From positions 62,001 to 126,000 of the forward strand of contig NZ_CP126994.1 in the NCBI RefSeq assembly GCF_030252425.1: 64,000 nt of DNA, in the 5' to 3' direction. The DNA is from Acidisoma sp. PAMC 29798 (GTDB taxonomy: Bacteria > Pseudomonadota > Alphaproteobacteria > Acetobacterales > Acetobacteraceae). Of this stretch, positions 15,497 through 24,190 are shown one piece after another. The notes under the pieces were generated by a model. That model was not told the DNA's origin, did no database searches, and saw only the letters and a program-made list of their open reading frames with translations. Made by a program: the position numbers and the translations under genes. Numbering within the stretch: the first letter of the stretch is position 1; each line of letters begins with the position of its first letter.

Positions 15497-16162
15497 ATGG
15501 AAGTTTCGGATAAGACCGCGAGGCAGATGTTCGCCGAACTGCGTGCCGATCCCGCACGCAAGCGCTTCGGCTTCGGTCGCAAGGCCATGCTCGTCAATGT
15601 CGATCCGCAGAATGCCTACACCTCTGTCGATGAATTCGTCACCGCTTACGCCACCGATCCACGGCAGATGGACTACGTCAATGCCCTGGCCGAAGCCGCC
15701 CGCGCAAAAGCGCTGCCAGTGATGTGGACCTATGTCGCGTATCGCCCGGATGGGGTGGATTGCGGCGTTTTCGGAATCCGTGACGACACGCCCGACGGTC
15801 TTAAGAACATCAAACGCGGATCACGCCGCGCGTCGTTCGACGAACGACTCTCCATCGACGTCGAGCGAGATTATATCGTCAACAAGCTCATGCCATCAGC
15901 CTTTCACGAGACCTGTCTGCAGTCCCTCCTGGTCTGGCATGGGTGCGATACGGTGATCGTCGCCGGTGGCTCGACATCCGGTTGCGTGCGCGCGACGGTG
16001 GTGGACGGCGTGTCGCGCGGTTACCGGATGATCGTGCCGGAGGAATGCGTCGCGGATCTGCATGAAAGTCCGCATTTCGCCAATCTTTACGACATGCACA
16101 AGAAATACGCGGATGTTCTGCCGGTGTCCGAGGTCCTCGCCTTTTACGCCACCTTGCCCTGA
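15497..16162 (+). CDS. Isochorismatase-fold cysteine hydrolase (carbamoylsarcosine amidase-like)
   Basis: This 221-residue hydrolase shows the Asp/Lys/Cys triad of the family: D36 in MLVNVDPQNAY, K130 in IVNKLMPSAF and C163 in GGSTSGCVRATVVD. The C-terminal MIVPEECVADLHESPHFANL and YDMHKKYADV resemble N-carbamoylsarcosine or maleamate amidases more than nicotinamidases. It would hydrolyse a carbamoyl or amide group, releasing ammonia or CO2 plus ammonia. In the Rut pathway the second step (RutB) is also catalysed by an isochorismatase-fold enzyme, and this gene lies 3 kb from rutA, so that role is possible. Its last 19 bp overlap the 3' end of the convergent amidase gene. Confidence 0.85.
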   Translation: MEVSDKTARQMFAELRADPARKRFGFGRKAMLVNVDPQNAYTSVDEFVTAYATDPRQMDYVNALAEAARAKALPVMWTYVAYRPDGVDCGVFGIRDDTPDGLKNIKRGSRRASFDERLSIDVERDYIVNKLMPSAFHETCLQSLLVWHGCDTVIVAGGSTSGCVRATVVDGVSRGYRMIVPEECVADLHESPHFANLYDMHKKYADVLPVSEVLAFYATLP

Positions 16163-17472
16163 CCCTGCGGCTGTTTCGCGATGAAGGCTTGGTCCAGGAC
16201 CTTGGCGCAGGCGAGCAGACGGCGGTCTGAGAAGCGGGGGCCGGTGACGGTCAGCCCCAGCGGCATGCCGGCGGGGCTGCGCATCGCCGGCAGGTTGATG
16301 CACGGCACATGCAGCAGGGTCCAGATCAAGTTAAGGGCCGGGCTGCCACCGCCAATTCCCATCGGCGCCTCGCCCGGTGCGCTGGGCGTGACGATCGCGT
16401 CAAAACCCGAGGCGATGGCGTCAAATTCGGTGCGGCAGCGCGCGGCGAGATCATAGGCTGCCACCAGCGCCTGGTCGGTAAAGCCGTCCCGATTCTCGAC
16501 GCGATGGCGGAATTCGTCGTGCAGCAGATCCTTATGCGCGCGATACAGGTTGAGGAAGGCTGCGCGTCCTTCGCGGAACAGGATGACCTGGTGGGCTGCG
16601 GCAAGGCCTGAGAACGCCTCCGGCAACTCCAGGGTGGTTACGGTGGCACCGGCATCGGTGAGGATGCGCTCCGCCGCCGCGAAGGCATCCCGCATCGCGG
16701 GTTCGGTCGCAGCCCATGCTGGGGAGCGGCAGAAGGCGATCCGCACGCCATCGAGCGAGGCTGGTGCCGGTTGCGCCCGGCCGATGCCATAGACCTCCGC
16801 CATCAGATCGAGGTCGGCCACCGATCGGCCGTACCAGCCGATGGTGTCCAAGGTGATGGAATAGACGCGGGCGCCCTCCCGGCTGACGGCACCCCAGGTC
16901 GGCTTGCATGCATAGGCGCCGCAGAAGGAGGCAGGCCGGATCAGTGACCCGCCCGTCTGTGTTCCCAAGGCAAGCGGCACCTGCCCGTCACCCACCGCAG
17001 CGGCCGATCCGGCGGATGAGCCGCCGGAGATGCGACGCGGATCATGCGGGTTGCGGGTCGGTGGATGGCGGCCTGCGGCGGCGAATTCCGTCGTCTCGGT
17101 CTTGCCGATGATCAGTGCACCCGCCGCACGCAAGGTCTCGACGCAGCCGGCATCGGCGCCGGGCCGATGACCGAAGAAGATCGGCGAGTTGTGGCACGTC
17201 GGCATGTCCCGCGTGTCGATGACATCCTTGATGGCGACCGGTATGCCGTGCAGCAGCCCAAAGCTCGGTGTCTGATCCAGTTCCCGTGCCTGCCGCAACA
17301 CGGCAGCCGGATCAACATAGGCCCAGGCTTTCAGCACATCCTCCCGCGCCGCCATCTTGTCGAGACAGCCGCGCGCGAGCGTTTCAGCGTCCAGCGCGCC
17401 CGACGCGATGGCGGCGGCGGCTTCGGTCGCGGTCAGCCGCGTGGCGGTGTCGCGGTCGATCCTGTCACTCAT
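16144..17472 (-). CDS. Amidase signature family hydrolase
   Basis: The protein is 442 residues. Lys82 in GIPVAIKDVIDT, Ser153 in ISGGSSAGSAAA and nucleophile Ser176 in GTQTGGSLIRPAS form the amidase Ser-cisSer-Lys triad. The C-terminal block LPAMRSPAGMPLGLTVTGP is also typical. It is cytoplasmic, with no signal peptide. I start it at ATG 17472, which overlaps the TGA of the upstream amidase gene; a longer open frame upstream only mirrors that other gene. It is the second gene of a two-amidase operon divergent from rutA. The substrate is not deducible, but ring-opened ureides or amides are suggested by context. Confidence 0.9.
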   Translation of the reverse strand: MSDRIDRDTATRLTATEAAAAIASGALDAETLARGCLDKMAAREDVLKAWAYVDPAAVLRQARELDQTPSFGLLHGIPVAIKDVIDTRDMPTCHNSPIFFGHRPGADAGCVETLRAAGALIIGKTETTEFAAAGRHPPTRNPHDPRRISGGSSAGSAAAVGDGQVPLALGTQTGGSLIRPASFCGAYACKPTWGAVSREGARVYSITLDTIGWYGRSVADLDLMAEVYGIGRAQPAPASLDGVRIAFCRSPAWAATEPAMRDAFAAAERILTDAGATVTTLELPEAFSGLAAAHQVILFREGRAAFLNLYRAHKDLLHDEFRHRVENRDGFTDQALVAAYDLAARCRTEFDAIASGFDAIVTPSAPGEAPMGIGGGSPALNLIWTLLHVPCINLPAMRSPAGMPLGLTVTGPRFSDRRLLACAKVLDQAFIAKQPQGQGKVA

Positions 17473-18818
17473 ACCTGTGTCCATTCCGCAAAGAGTTTTG
17501 GGGTGCAGTGGTGATGGTCGGTCACTTCCTGGAAAGCGACGCCGGCGGCCAGCAGCCGCGCCTCGGACCACGGAGGGCCCACGAGTTGCAGGCCGATCGG
17601 CAGGCCGTTCACGAAACCGCAAGGCACCGATACCGCCGGCAGCGCCGCAAAAGACCAGGGCGTGCTCAGCCGGGTCAGGCGATGTGTGGCGGCAATCATA
17701 TCCGCGGCATCGGAAACCAGTGGCGCGGGAAACCCCACAGTCGGCATTGCCAAGACATCTGCGTCGGCGAAGACATCCTCCACCCGACGCTGCCACGCCG
17801 CTTGCTGGGAGATCGCAGCCGAATAGGCGGCACCCGTAATGGCGCGGCCGAGCCGCAACCGCCGTTCGACATCCGCGCCGAACATCGCAGGATCGCTCTC
17901 GAAGCGTGCCTGATGCACCGCCGCGGCATCGGCCTGCGCACAGGTCTGCATGGCGACATGAACGTCTTCGATGCTGTCGATCTGGGCGTTTGTGACGACG
18001 GCGCCGAGGTGCACGAAGACGGCCATCGCGGCGCGGAGCAAAGTGACGACCTCCGGAATCGCTTCCGTCTCGGCCAAAGCCCATGGCACCCCGATCCTCA
18101 TGCCACTCAACCCGCCCGCGTGCAGGCTGGCCCAGCTTTCCACATGGCGGTCGATGCTGCGCGGGTCGCGGGCGTCGTAGCCTGCGATCACCTCATAAGC
18201 GGTCGCAACGTCACGCATCCGGCGGGCGAGGGGGCCGATGGTGTCGAAGGCGGCGCTGACCGGCATGGTCCCATCATTCGAGATGCGGCCGACCGTGGGG
18301 CGCAGGCCAGAGACGCCGTTCAGCGCGGCGGGAATACGGACGGAGCCGCCCGTATCGCTGCCGATCGCGATCTCGCTGAAGCCGGCCGCCACGGAGACAC
18401 CCGCACCCCCGCTGGAGCCACCGGGGATTGCATTGATGTTCCACGGATTGCGGCAGGCGCCATGATGCGGGTTCTGCGATGTCGCGCCGAAGGCGAATTC
18501 GTGCAGATTGTCCTTGCCGATGATAACCGCGCCAGCCCGGCGCAGCCGCGCCACCACCGTCGCATCATGATGTGGCACGCGATCGGCAAACCATTTCGAA
18601 CCACGGGTGGTGCGAACGCCGGCGGTATCGATATTGTCCTTCACCGAGAGGATGACGCCTGCCAGGGCGCCGCCCGCCCTTTGCTCCTGCTGGCGCGCCG
18701 CGACCGCGCGCGCGGGCTCGGGCAGCGGCGTGATCATCGCATGGAGCGTGTCATTGTAAGTCGCGATCCTGCCAATGCAGTCCTCAAGCCGATGCATGAG
18801 CGGGAGCCGGTCGTCCAT
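17469..18818 (-). CDS. Amidase signature family hydrolase (AtzE/AtzF/GatA-like)
   Basis: This 449-residue amidase carries Lys60 in GVILSVKDNIDT, Ser136 in IPGGSSGGAG and nucleophile Ser159 in GSDTGGSVRIPAA. The C-terminal LSTPWSFAALPAVSVPCGF and GLPIGLQLVGPPW are also typical. The ATG at 18818 is preceded by GAGGG at 8 bp; an ATG at 18851 would add eleven residues. It is first in an operon with a second amidase (ATGA overlap) and diverges from rutA across 212 bp holding shared operator-like sites. A role in cleaving ureide or carbamoyl intermediates (allophanate or biuret hydrolase-like) is inference. Confidence 0.9.
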   Translation of the reverse strand: MDDRLPLMHRLEDCIGRIATYNDTLHAMITPLPEPARAVAARQQEQRAGGALAGVILSVKDNIDTAGVRTTRGSKWFADRVPHHDATVVARLRRAGAVIIGKDNLHEFAFGATSQNPHHGACRNPWNINAIPGGSSGGAGVSVAAGFSEIAIGSDTGGSVRIPAALNGVSGLRPTVGRISNDGTMPVSAAFDTIGPLARRMRDVATAYEVIAGYDARDPRSIDRHVESWASLHAGGLSGMRIGVPWALAETEAIPEVVTLLRAAMAVFVHLGAVVTNAQIDSIEDVHVAMQTCAQADAAAVHQARFESDPAMFGADVERRLRLGRAITGAAYSAAISQQAAWQRRVEDVFADADVLAMPTVGFPAPLVSDAADMIAATHRLTRLSTPWSFAALPAVSVPCGFVNGLPIGLQLVGPPWSEARLLAAGVAFQEVTDHHHCTPKLFAEWTQV

Positions 18819-18845
18819 GATGGGAACCCTCGTCTGGCTGAGCGT

Positions 18846-18862
18846 GCGCACAAACCATGCGC
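18846..18862. promoter_or_regulatory. GCGCA-N7-TGCGC inverted repeat (possible NtrC-type enhancer)
   Basis: GCGCA and TGCGC are perfect arms around 7 nt. The spacing is close to NtrC enhancers (TGCAC-N7-GTGCA) but two positions per site differ. Its centre is about 127 bp upstream of the sigma-54 -24 element of rutA, a usual enhancer distance. No NtrC-like activator gene is in the window. Confidence 0.35.
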
Positions 18863-18883
18863 GTTCCCGGCTGCCGCGTAAAC

Positions 18884-18904
18884 TTGTTCATGTACGGACA
18901 AGCG
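18884..18904. promoter_or_regulatory. GntR-type operator candidate 1 in rutA/amidase intergenic region
   Basis: TTGT-TC-ATGTAC-GG-ACAA is an imperfect palindrome containing GTACGGAC (18892-18899). The same 8-mer recurs at 18961, 29316 and, inverted, 30344, always in control regions of this island, and a GntR/HutC gene lies at 29430. Probable binding site of that regulator. Confidence 0.5.
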
Positions 18905-18955
18905 CCTAATCCGCAGGCATCGTCTGCCCCTTCTGTCGAGACGATCACGCGGAGC

Positions 18956-18977
18956 CGCTTGTACGGACTTATACATG
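18956..18977. promoter_or_regulatory. GntR-type operator candidate 2, upstream of the sigma-54 promoter
   Basis: CTTGTACGGACTTATACATG contains GTACGGAC (18961-18968) and a TGTA-N8-TACA symmetry. It ends four bases before the -24 element of the rutA promoter, a position suited to repression or to modulating activator access. Confidence 0.5.
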
Positions 18978-18980
18978 ACG

Positions 18981-18996
18981 TGGCACCGATCTTGCA
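18981..18996 (+). promoter_or_regulatory. Sigma-54 (RpoN) -24/-12 promoter of rutA operon
   Basis: TGGCAC-CGATC-TTGCA matches the sigma-54 consensus TGGCAC-N5-TTGC exactly, with GG and GC ten bases apart. Transcription would start near 19007-19010, just ahead of the GAGGAG ribosome-binding site (19017-19022) and the ATG at 19031. In E. coli the rut operon is likewise under NtrC/sigma-54 nitrogen control, so the site is biologically coherent. Confidence 0.85.
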
Positions 18997-19030
18997 GAGA
19001 CGTGACAGGTCAGTTGAGGAGCCAAGCGTC

Positions 19031-20116
19031 ATGGATATCGGTATTTTCATCCCGATCGGAAACAACGGGTGGCTGATTTCTGAAACCTCGCCGCAGTACA
19101 AGCCGAGCTTTGCCTTGAACAAGGCCGTAGTGCAGAAGGCGGAACATTACGGATTCGATTTTGCGCTCTCCATGATCAAGTTGCATGGCTTCGGCGGCAA
19201 GACCGAGTTCTGGGACTATAACCTCGAATCCTTCACCTTGATGGCGGGGCTGGCCGCGGTCACGAGCCGTATCAAACTCTATGCCTCGACCGCGATCCTG
19301 ACCTTGCCGCCGGCACTCGTCGCGCGCATGGCGACCACCATCGATTCCATCGCGCCGGGTCGCTTCGGCATCAACATCGTGACGGGTTGGCAGAAGGTCG
19401 AATACGAGCAGATGGGCCTATGGCCGGGCGACCACTACTTCGGCAAGCGCTACGATTACGCGACCGAATATGTGACCGTCATGAAGGATCTCTGGACCAC
19501 GGGACAGTCCAACCACACCGGCGAATTCTTCCAGATGACGGACTGTATGATGAAGCCGATGCCCTCGGCCGATATTAAGCTTGTCGTCGCCGGCCAGAGC
19601 GGCCGCGGCGTCGAATTCGCGGCGGACTTCGCTGATTTCAACTTCGTCAATGGCGTCGGTGTCAATACGCCGACCGCCTGCGCGCCGACGGTGCAGCGCT
19701 TGGTGGAAGCGGCAGCGAAGACGGGCCGGGACGTCGGCTCCTACATCCTCTGCATGGTGATTGCCGACGAAACCGATGAGCGCGCCCAGGCGAAGTGGAC
19801 CCTGTATCGCGACGGTGCCGATGTCGGTGCGCTGTCTTGGATGGCAGACCAGGGCGGCAAGGACCACACCGCCGGAGAGACGAGCACGGCCCGCCACATC
19901 AACCTTCCAGAGGGCGCGGTGAACTTCAACATGGGCACCATCGTGGGCTCCTACGCGACCTGCGCCCGCTTGCTGGACCAGGCGGCGAGCATCTCCGGCG
20001 TCAAAGGCATCATGCTGACCTTCGACGACTTCCTCGTTGGCATCGAGGCCTTCGGCCAATACATCCAGCCGCTGATGGCCTCCCGGCAGGATGCGCTGGT
20101 CCACGTCGCCGCATGA
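19031..20116 (+). CDS. rutA: RutA-like pyrimidine oxygenase (LLM-class flavin monooxygenase)
   Basis: The 361-residue protein matches remembered RutA sequence almost throughout: [77 protein letters not shown] and [20 protein letters not shown]. RutA uses FMNH2 and O2 to open the uracil or thymine ring between N3 and C4, giving a ureidoacrylate-type product. The ATG at 19031 has GAGGAG upstream; an ATG at 18857 would place the operators inside the gene. It heads an operon with amidase, CobW-like GTPase and hydantoinase. The flavin reductase RutF and RutC/D/E partners are not adjacent, so a related ring substrate is possible. Confidence 0.93.
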   Translation: MDIGIFIPIGNNGWLISETSPQYKPSFALNKAVVQKAEHYGFDFALSMIKLHGFGGKTEFWDYNLESFTLMAGLAAVTSRIKLYASTAILTLPPALVARMATTIDSIAPGRFGINIVTGWQKVEYEQMGLWPGDHYFGKRYDYATEYVTVMKDLWTTGQSNHTGEFFQMTDCMMKPMPSADIKLVVAGQSGRGVEFAADFADFNFVNGVGVNTPTACAPTVQRLVEAAAKTGRDVGSYILCMVIADETDERAQAKWTLYRDGADVGALSWMADQGGKDHTAGETSTARHINLPEGAVNFNMGTIVGSYATCARLLDQAASISGVKGIMLTFDDFLVGIEAFGQYIQPLMASRQDALVHVAA

Positions 20117-21720
20117 GCCGGCCCATCGCGGAGGACACCATCCGCGCCACGCTTTTGGCCGGCACCGTGGCGGCGCCCTCAGGTCCGGCGCGTGACCTTC
20201 CGAAGGCGTGGGAGGGGACGCCCGAACCGGGCTATTTCGAGCGCGATTTCGCGGCCCTCGCGCCCAGGGTATCGCCGGTCGCGATGGAGCCTCCGTCTCC
20301 GCCCGAGACGGGACGTCGTTTCCCGCTGCATCTGCTCGGTGTGGGCGACCTACAAACTGCTTACCGCAGTGGGCAGACAGACCCGGTGGCGGTCCTCGCC
20401 GCCCTCCACGCGCGGATCGCGACGCACCCAACTGGCAAGGCTGCGATCCTGGCGATGATCGAAGGTCGCGAGGCCATGGCGGAGGACAGCGCGCTGCGCA
20501 TTCGGGAAGGCCGGGCGCGGCCGCTCGAGGGCATTCCCATCGGCGTCAAGGACATCATCGACGTCCGCGATACGCCGGTGACCTGCGGGTCCTTCCAGAC
20601 GAAGGATCGCGTGGCGGGCTCGGATGCGGAAGTCGTCGCGCGTTTGCGCAACGCCGGCGCCATTCCCGTCGCCATGCTGGCGACGACGGAGTTCGCCTGC
20701 GGCTCCGCGCTCAATCCGCGTTACGGGGCCGTGCCTAACCCTTGGGACAAGGGGCGATGGACCGGCGGCTCCTCCACCGGCTCCGGCGCGATGCTGGCGG
20801 CCCGGATGCTGCCGCTGGCACTGGGCACGGATACGGGCGGCTCCATCCGCATCCCCGCGGCTTGGTGCGGCGTCACCGGGCTGAAGCCGACCCGCGGTCT
20901 GGTGCCGCGCACGGGCGTGGCGCCGCTGTCCTGGACGCTGGACCACATTGGGCCGATGGCCCGCTCGGTCGACGATCTCGCGCGCGTCATGCCGCTGATC
21001 GCGGGGCCGGACGGCGTGGATCCGACGGCCGTCGGTGTCTACGACACCGGTCGCGCGCGGCCGGATATCATGGGTCTGCGGATCGGCGTGCCGGCCGGCT
21101 GGTTCGTCACCTTGCAGGACGATGCGGTTCTGACCGCCTGGCGGGCCGCCCTGGCCACGCTGGAGGGGCTGGGTGCGCGCCTGGTGCCGATCGACCTCGG
21201 CGACATCGCGGGGCCACACGCAGACGGCTACCTGGTCCTGATGTCGGAACTCGCCAGCCTGCAGGAGCCGACGCTCGACACGATCGACCTTTTCGATGTC
21301 GGCACCCGCGCGCGGCTGGAGCAGGGACAGGCCTTCTCCGCCACCGCGTATCTGCGCGCGCTCCGCAGTCGCCCCGTGGTGCTGCAGCGCATGCTGAAGG
21401 CTATGGAAGCTGTGGATGTGCTGGTGACGCCGGGGCCGGGCGGGGAAGCGGCCTTCCTGGAAGATCTGACGGTCGCTGTGGATCGCACACGCCATCCGCT
21501 GCAACTCATCGTGCCTCGCAACACGATGATCTTCGACTACACGGGCATGCCCGCGCTGATGCTGCCTTCCGGCCTCGGCACCTCCGGCCTGCCGGTCGCC
21601 ATCCAGATGGTGGGGAAACCCTATGACGACGCGCTGTGCCTGAGCGTCGGCGCCGCCTTCCAGACGGCCACGACCTTCCACCTCAATGCGCCGCCGGAGC
21701 CGGAGCCGGTCGCATCATGA
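20113..21720 (+). CDS. Amidase signature family hydrolase with N-terminal extension
   Basis: The protein is 535 residues, about 70-90 longer than usual because of an N-terminal segment (1-80) without recognisable domain. The triad is Lys146 ([11 protein letters not shown]), Ser221 ([10 protein letters not shown]) and nucleophile Ser245 ([12 protein letters not shown]). The C-terminus has [13 protein letters not shown] then [14 protein letters not shown]. The ATG overlaps the rutA stop (ATGA) and the TGA overlaps the next ATG, so it is tightly co-translated. The coupling to rutA suggests it acts on the ring-opened ureido product, a job done by RutB in E. coli. That role is inference. Confidence 0.9.
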   Translation: MSRPIAEDTIRATLLAGTVAAPSGPARDLPKAWEGTPEPGYFERDFAALAPRVSPVAMEPPSPPETGRRFPLHLLGVGDLQTAYRSGQTDPVAVLAALHARIATHPTGKAAILAMIEGREAMAEDSALRIREGRARPLEGIPIGVKDIIDVRDTPVTCGSFQTKDRVAGSDAEVVARLRNAGAIPVAMLATTEFACGSALNPRYGAVPNPWDKGRWTGGSSTGSGAMLAARMLPLALGTDTGGSIRIPAAWCGVTGLKPTRGLVPRTGVAPLSWTLDHIGPMARSVDDLARVMPLIAGPDGVDPTAVGVYDTGRARPDIMGLRIGVPAGWFVTLQDDAVLTAWRAALATLEGLGARLVPIDLGDIAGPHADGYLVLMSELASLQEPTLDTIDLFDVGTRARLEQGQAFSATAYLRALRSRPVVLQRMLKAMEAVDVLVTPGPGGEAAFLEDLTVAVDRTRHPLQLIVPRNTMIFDYTGMPALMLPSGLGTSGLPVAIQMVGKPYDDALCLSVGAAFQTATTFHLNAPPEPEPVAS

Positions 21721-22739
21721 ATGCCAAGACGCCCGTGACGGTGCTGACGGGCTTTCTCGGCAGTGGCAAGACGAGCCTGCTGAAGCGGGTGCTGGCCTCG
21801 CCCGGCATGGCGGATACCGCCGTCATCATCAACGAAGCCGGCGATATGGGCCTCGATCACCTGCTGGTCGAAGCGGTGGACGAGCAGGTGCTGGAAATGC
21901 CGAGCGGCTGTCTGTGCTGTCTGCGCCGGCTCGACATCGTCACCACCGTCCGCAGCCTGATCGAGCGGCGCGACCGCGGCGAGATCCGCGCTTTCAGCCG
22001 TATCGTGATCGAGACTAGCGGCCTGGCCGATCCGGCGCCCATTTTGTACACCCTCGCGGCCGACCCCATGCTGGGGCATGTGCTGAGCTTCCGCGCGGTG
22101 GTGACGCTTGTCGATGCCGTGGCTGGCGCAAACACACTCGCGCGGCATCCGGAAGCCGCGAGCCAAGTCGCGGTCGCCGATCGCATTCTGATCACCAAGA
22201 CCGATCTGGCCAGCCCCGATCCCGCCTTGCTGAGCGCGATCGACGGCCTGAATGCCTGGGCGGACCGCATTAGCCTGCCGGGCGATCATGACCCTGCGGA
22301 CCTGATGTTCGGAACGGTTCCGACGATCGGCAAACAGCGCTTCGTCGCACAAGCGGTCCCGGCCGCGATGCATACGGCGAAGATCACCACATTGTCGCTG
22401 GTCCTGGCGCACCCCATCACTCGACTGGAATTCGCCGTGGCGCTCGGGGCGCTCGCGTCCAGGCACGGTGAGGATCTGCTGCGGGTCAAAGGTCTGATGG
22501 CCTTCGCCGATCGGCCGGACCGCATCGCCGTCATCCACGCCGTGCAGCACACGATCTATCGCCCTGACTGGCTGGACGGATGGCCGGACGGCGACACCCG
22601 CAGCCGGCTTGTTTTCGTGGTGCGTGACATGGCGCCCGCGGCCATCACCACGCATTTCGCCGCCGCCGGACCCATCCTCTGGACGCCGATCGATGCAGGC
22701 GAGGCCGCGCATGGCCCTGGCCGTCTCGTCGCGGCCTGA
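21717..22739 (+). CDS. COG0523/CobW-type GTPase (metallochaperone-like)
   Basis: The protein is 340 residues. The P-loop GFLGSGKTS is at residues 12-20, followed by the metal-binding CxCC motif (C65, C67, C68 in GCLCCLRR), ETSGLADPAP as switch II, and TKTD as the guanine specificity motif. The C-terminal domain is the shorter CobW_C type. COG0523 proteins deliver zinc, cobalt or other metals to specific enzymes at the cost of GTP. Placed between amidase and hydantoinase with overlap at its start, it probably loads metal into the dinuclear hydantoinase encoded next. The in-frame ATG at 21717 agrees with the coupled overlap. Confidence 0.88.
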   Translation: MNAKTPVTVLTGFLGSGKTSLLKRVLASPGMADTAVIINEAGDMGLDHLLVEAVDEQVLEMPSGCLCCLRRLDIVTTVRSLIERRDRGEIRAFSRIVIETSGLADPAPILYTLAADPMLGHVLSFRAVVTLVDAVAGANTLARHPEAASQVAVADRILITKTDLASPDPALLSAIDGLNAWADRISLPGDHDPADLMFGTVPTIGKQRFVAQAVPAAMHTAKITTLSLVLAHPITRLEFAVALGALASRHGEDLLRVKGLMAFADRPDRIAVIHAVQHTIYRPDWLDGWPDGDTRSRLVFVVRDMAPAAITTHFAAAGPILWTPIDAGEAAHGPGRLVAA

Positions 22740-22757
22740 TCTCGAAAGGAACCGCCC

Positions 22758-24185
22758 ATGTTCGATTTGGTCATCAGCAACGGCCAGGCCGTGTTGCCGA
22801 GTGGCACGGCGACGGTCGATATCGCCGTCACAGGGGGTATCATCTCCGCCATCGGCGCCCCTGGCACGCTGGCGGCCGCAGGGGCCAAGCGCGTGGTGGA
22901 CGCCACCGGGCAGATCGTGGTGCCCGGCGGCATTGATCCGCATATCCATTCGGGCCTGACGCTGCCAGGGCCAGGCGGCACGACCATGACCAGCGAACTG
23001 CCTGCCGTGGTGAGCAAGGCCTGCCTGTTCGGCGGCACCACCATGATGTGCGACTTCATCTTCTGGCGGAACGGGGAGAGTTTGGCGGCAGCGGCCGACG
23101 CCCGGCGCACGCTGTTCGACGATCTGTGTTTCGCTGACTATACGCTCCACATCGCAGTCGAGAGCCCGATGTCGAAGGAGATCCTGGCCGAGATCCCCGC
23201 CATGGTCCAGGCCGGCTATCCGACGATCAAGATGTTCACTACGGACATTACGCCCGGCCGGATGGCGCATCTGACGAATTTTGGCGAGATCTGGGAAGTG
23301 TTGAAGATCCTCGCGAAAGAGGGCGGCATGGCGCTGATCCATGCCGAGGACAATGATCTGGTCATGCACATGTATGAAAAGCTCATTTCCGAGGACAAGA
23401 CCGGTTTCGAATATCTCGCTGAAGCGCATACGGTGCTGTCTGAGGCGCTGTCCTTCAACCGCGTCATTGGCCTGGCGGAAAGCGTGCCGGGGGCTGCGAT
23501 GTACATGGTCCATACCAGCGCACGCACTGGCGTGGACGCCATTGCGAAATCGCGGGCGCGGGGCTTCCCGATCTACGGTGAGACGCTGCATCAATATGTG
23601 CTGTTCAATGCCGAAGACTATAAGCGGCCCAACGGCCAGATCTATCACACCTATCCATCCCTGAAATATCCGGAGGATCAGAAGGCGCTGTGGGCAGGTA
23701 TGGAATCCGGCGCCTTGCAATGCGTGGCGACCGATGAGCTGTGCTGCCCGCTTGATGTGAAACTCGTCGGCAACCGTATCGACGATACCACCGGCGGCAA
23801 TAGCGGCGTCGAACCGCGGGTCGCGCTGATGTACACGGAAATGGTCACCAAGCGCGGCTTCTCGCTCGAACATTTCGTCGATCTGATTTCCACCAATGCT
23901 GCCAAACTCATGGGACTTTATCCGCGCAAGGGTGTGCTCGCGGTTGGATCGGACGCAGACATTGTGCTGCTGGATCCGAAACTCGCTCATAAGATCGACG
24001 GATCGGCGCTGCATTCGGTGGATTATTCGCCGTGGGACGGCTGGGACGTCTCGATCTGGCCGAGCATGACGGTGCTGCGCGGCAAGGTCATGGTCGAAGG
24101 CGGCCAGTTCAACGGCGAACTGACGGACGGCGAATTCGTGCCCCGCGCCATCGCCCCGGAGATCCTGCAAGGGCCGGCGGTCTAA
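22758..24185 (+). CDS. Dihydropyrimidinase/hydantoinase family amidohydrolase
   Basis: This 475-residue metal-dependent hydrolase shows every ligand of the dinuclear centre: H62 and H64 (DPHIHSG), carboxylated K158 (TIKMFTT), H195 (ALIHAED), H252 (YMVHTSA) and D326 (VATDEL). It reversibly opens cyclic ureides such as dihydropyrimidines or hydantoins to N-carbamoyl acids. The stop is 5 bp from the following amidase gene and the start 18 bp from the CobW-like gene, with AAAGGA at the ribosome site. A reductive-pathway enzyme next to oxidative RutA is unusual and suggests substrates beyond uracil. Exact specificity cannot be read from sequence. Confidence 0.92.
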   Translation: MFDLVISNGQAVLPSGTATVDIAVTGGIISAIGAPGTLAAAGAKRVVDATGQIVVPGGIDPHIHSGLTLPGPGGTTMTSELPAVVSKACLFGGTTMMCDFIFWRNGESLAAAADARRTLFDDLCFADYTLHIAVESPMSKEILAEIPAMVQAGYPTIKMFTTDITPGRMAHLTNFGEIWEVLKILAKEGGMALIHAEDNDLVMHMYEKLISEDKTGFEYLAEAHTVLSEALSFNRVIGLAESVPGAAMYMVHTSARTGVDAIAKSRARGFPIYGETLHQYVLFNAEDYKRPNGQIYHTYPSLKYPEDQKALWAGMESGALQCVATDELCCPLDVKLVGNRIDDTTGGNSGVEPRVALMYTEMVTKRGFSLEHFVDLISTNAAKLMGLYPRKGVLAVGSDADIVLLDPKLAHKIDGSALHSVDYSPWDGWDVSIWPSMTVLRGKVMVEGGQFNGELTDGEFVPRAIAPEILQGPAV

Positions 24186-24190
24186 CGACC

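Noticed and set aside
16144-17472. Extension of the amidase gene upstream to 18084
   Set aside because: The extra 200 codons lie entirely in an alternate frame of the preceding amidase gene; the coupled ATG at 17472 explains the true start.
21621-24170. 849-codon open frame on the minus strand opposite the CobW-like and hydantoinase genes
   Set aside because: It is antisense to two genes with full catalytic motifs; its His/Arg/Gln-rich composition is typical of a shadow frame in high-GC DNA.
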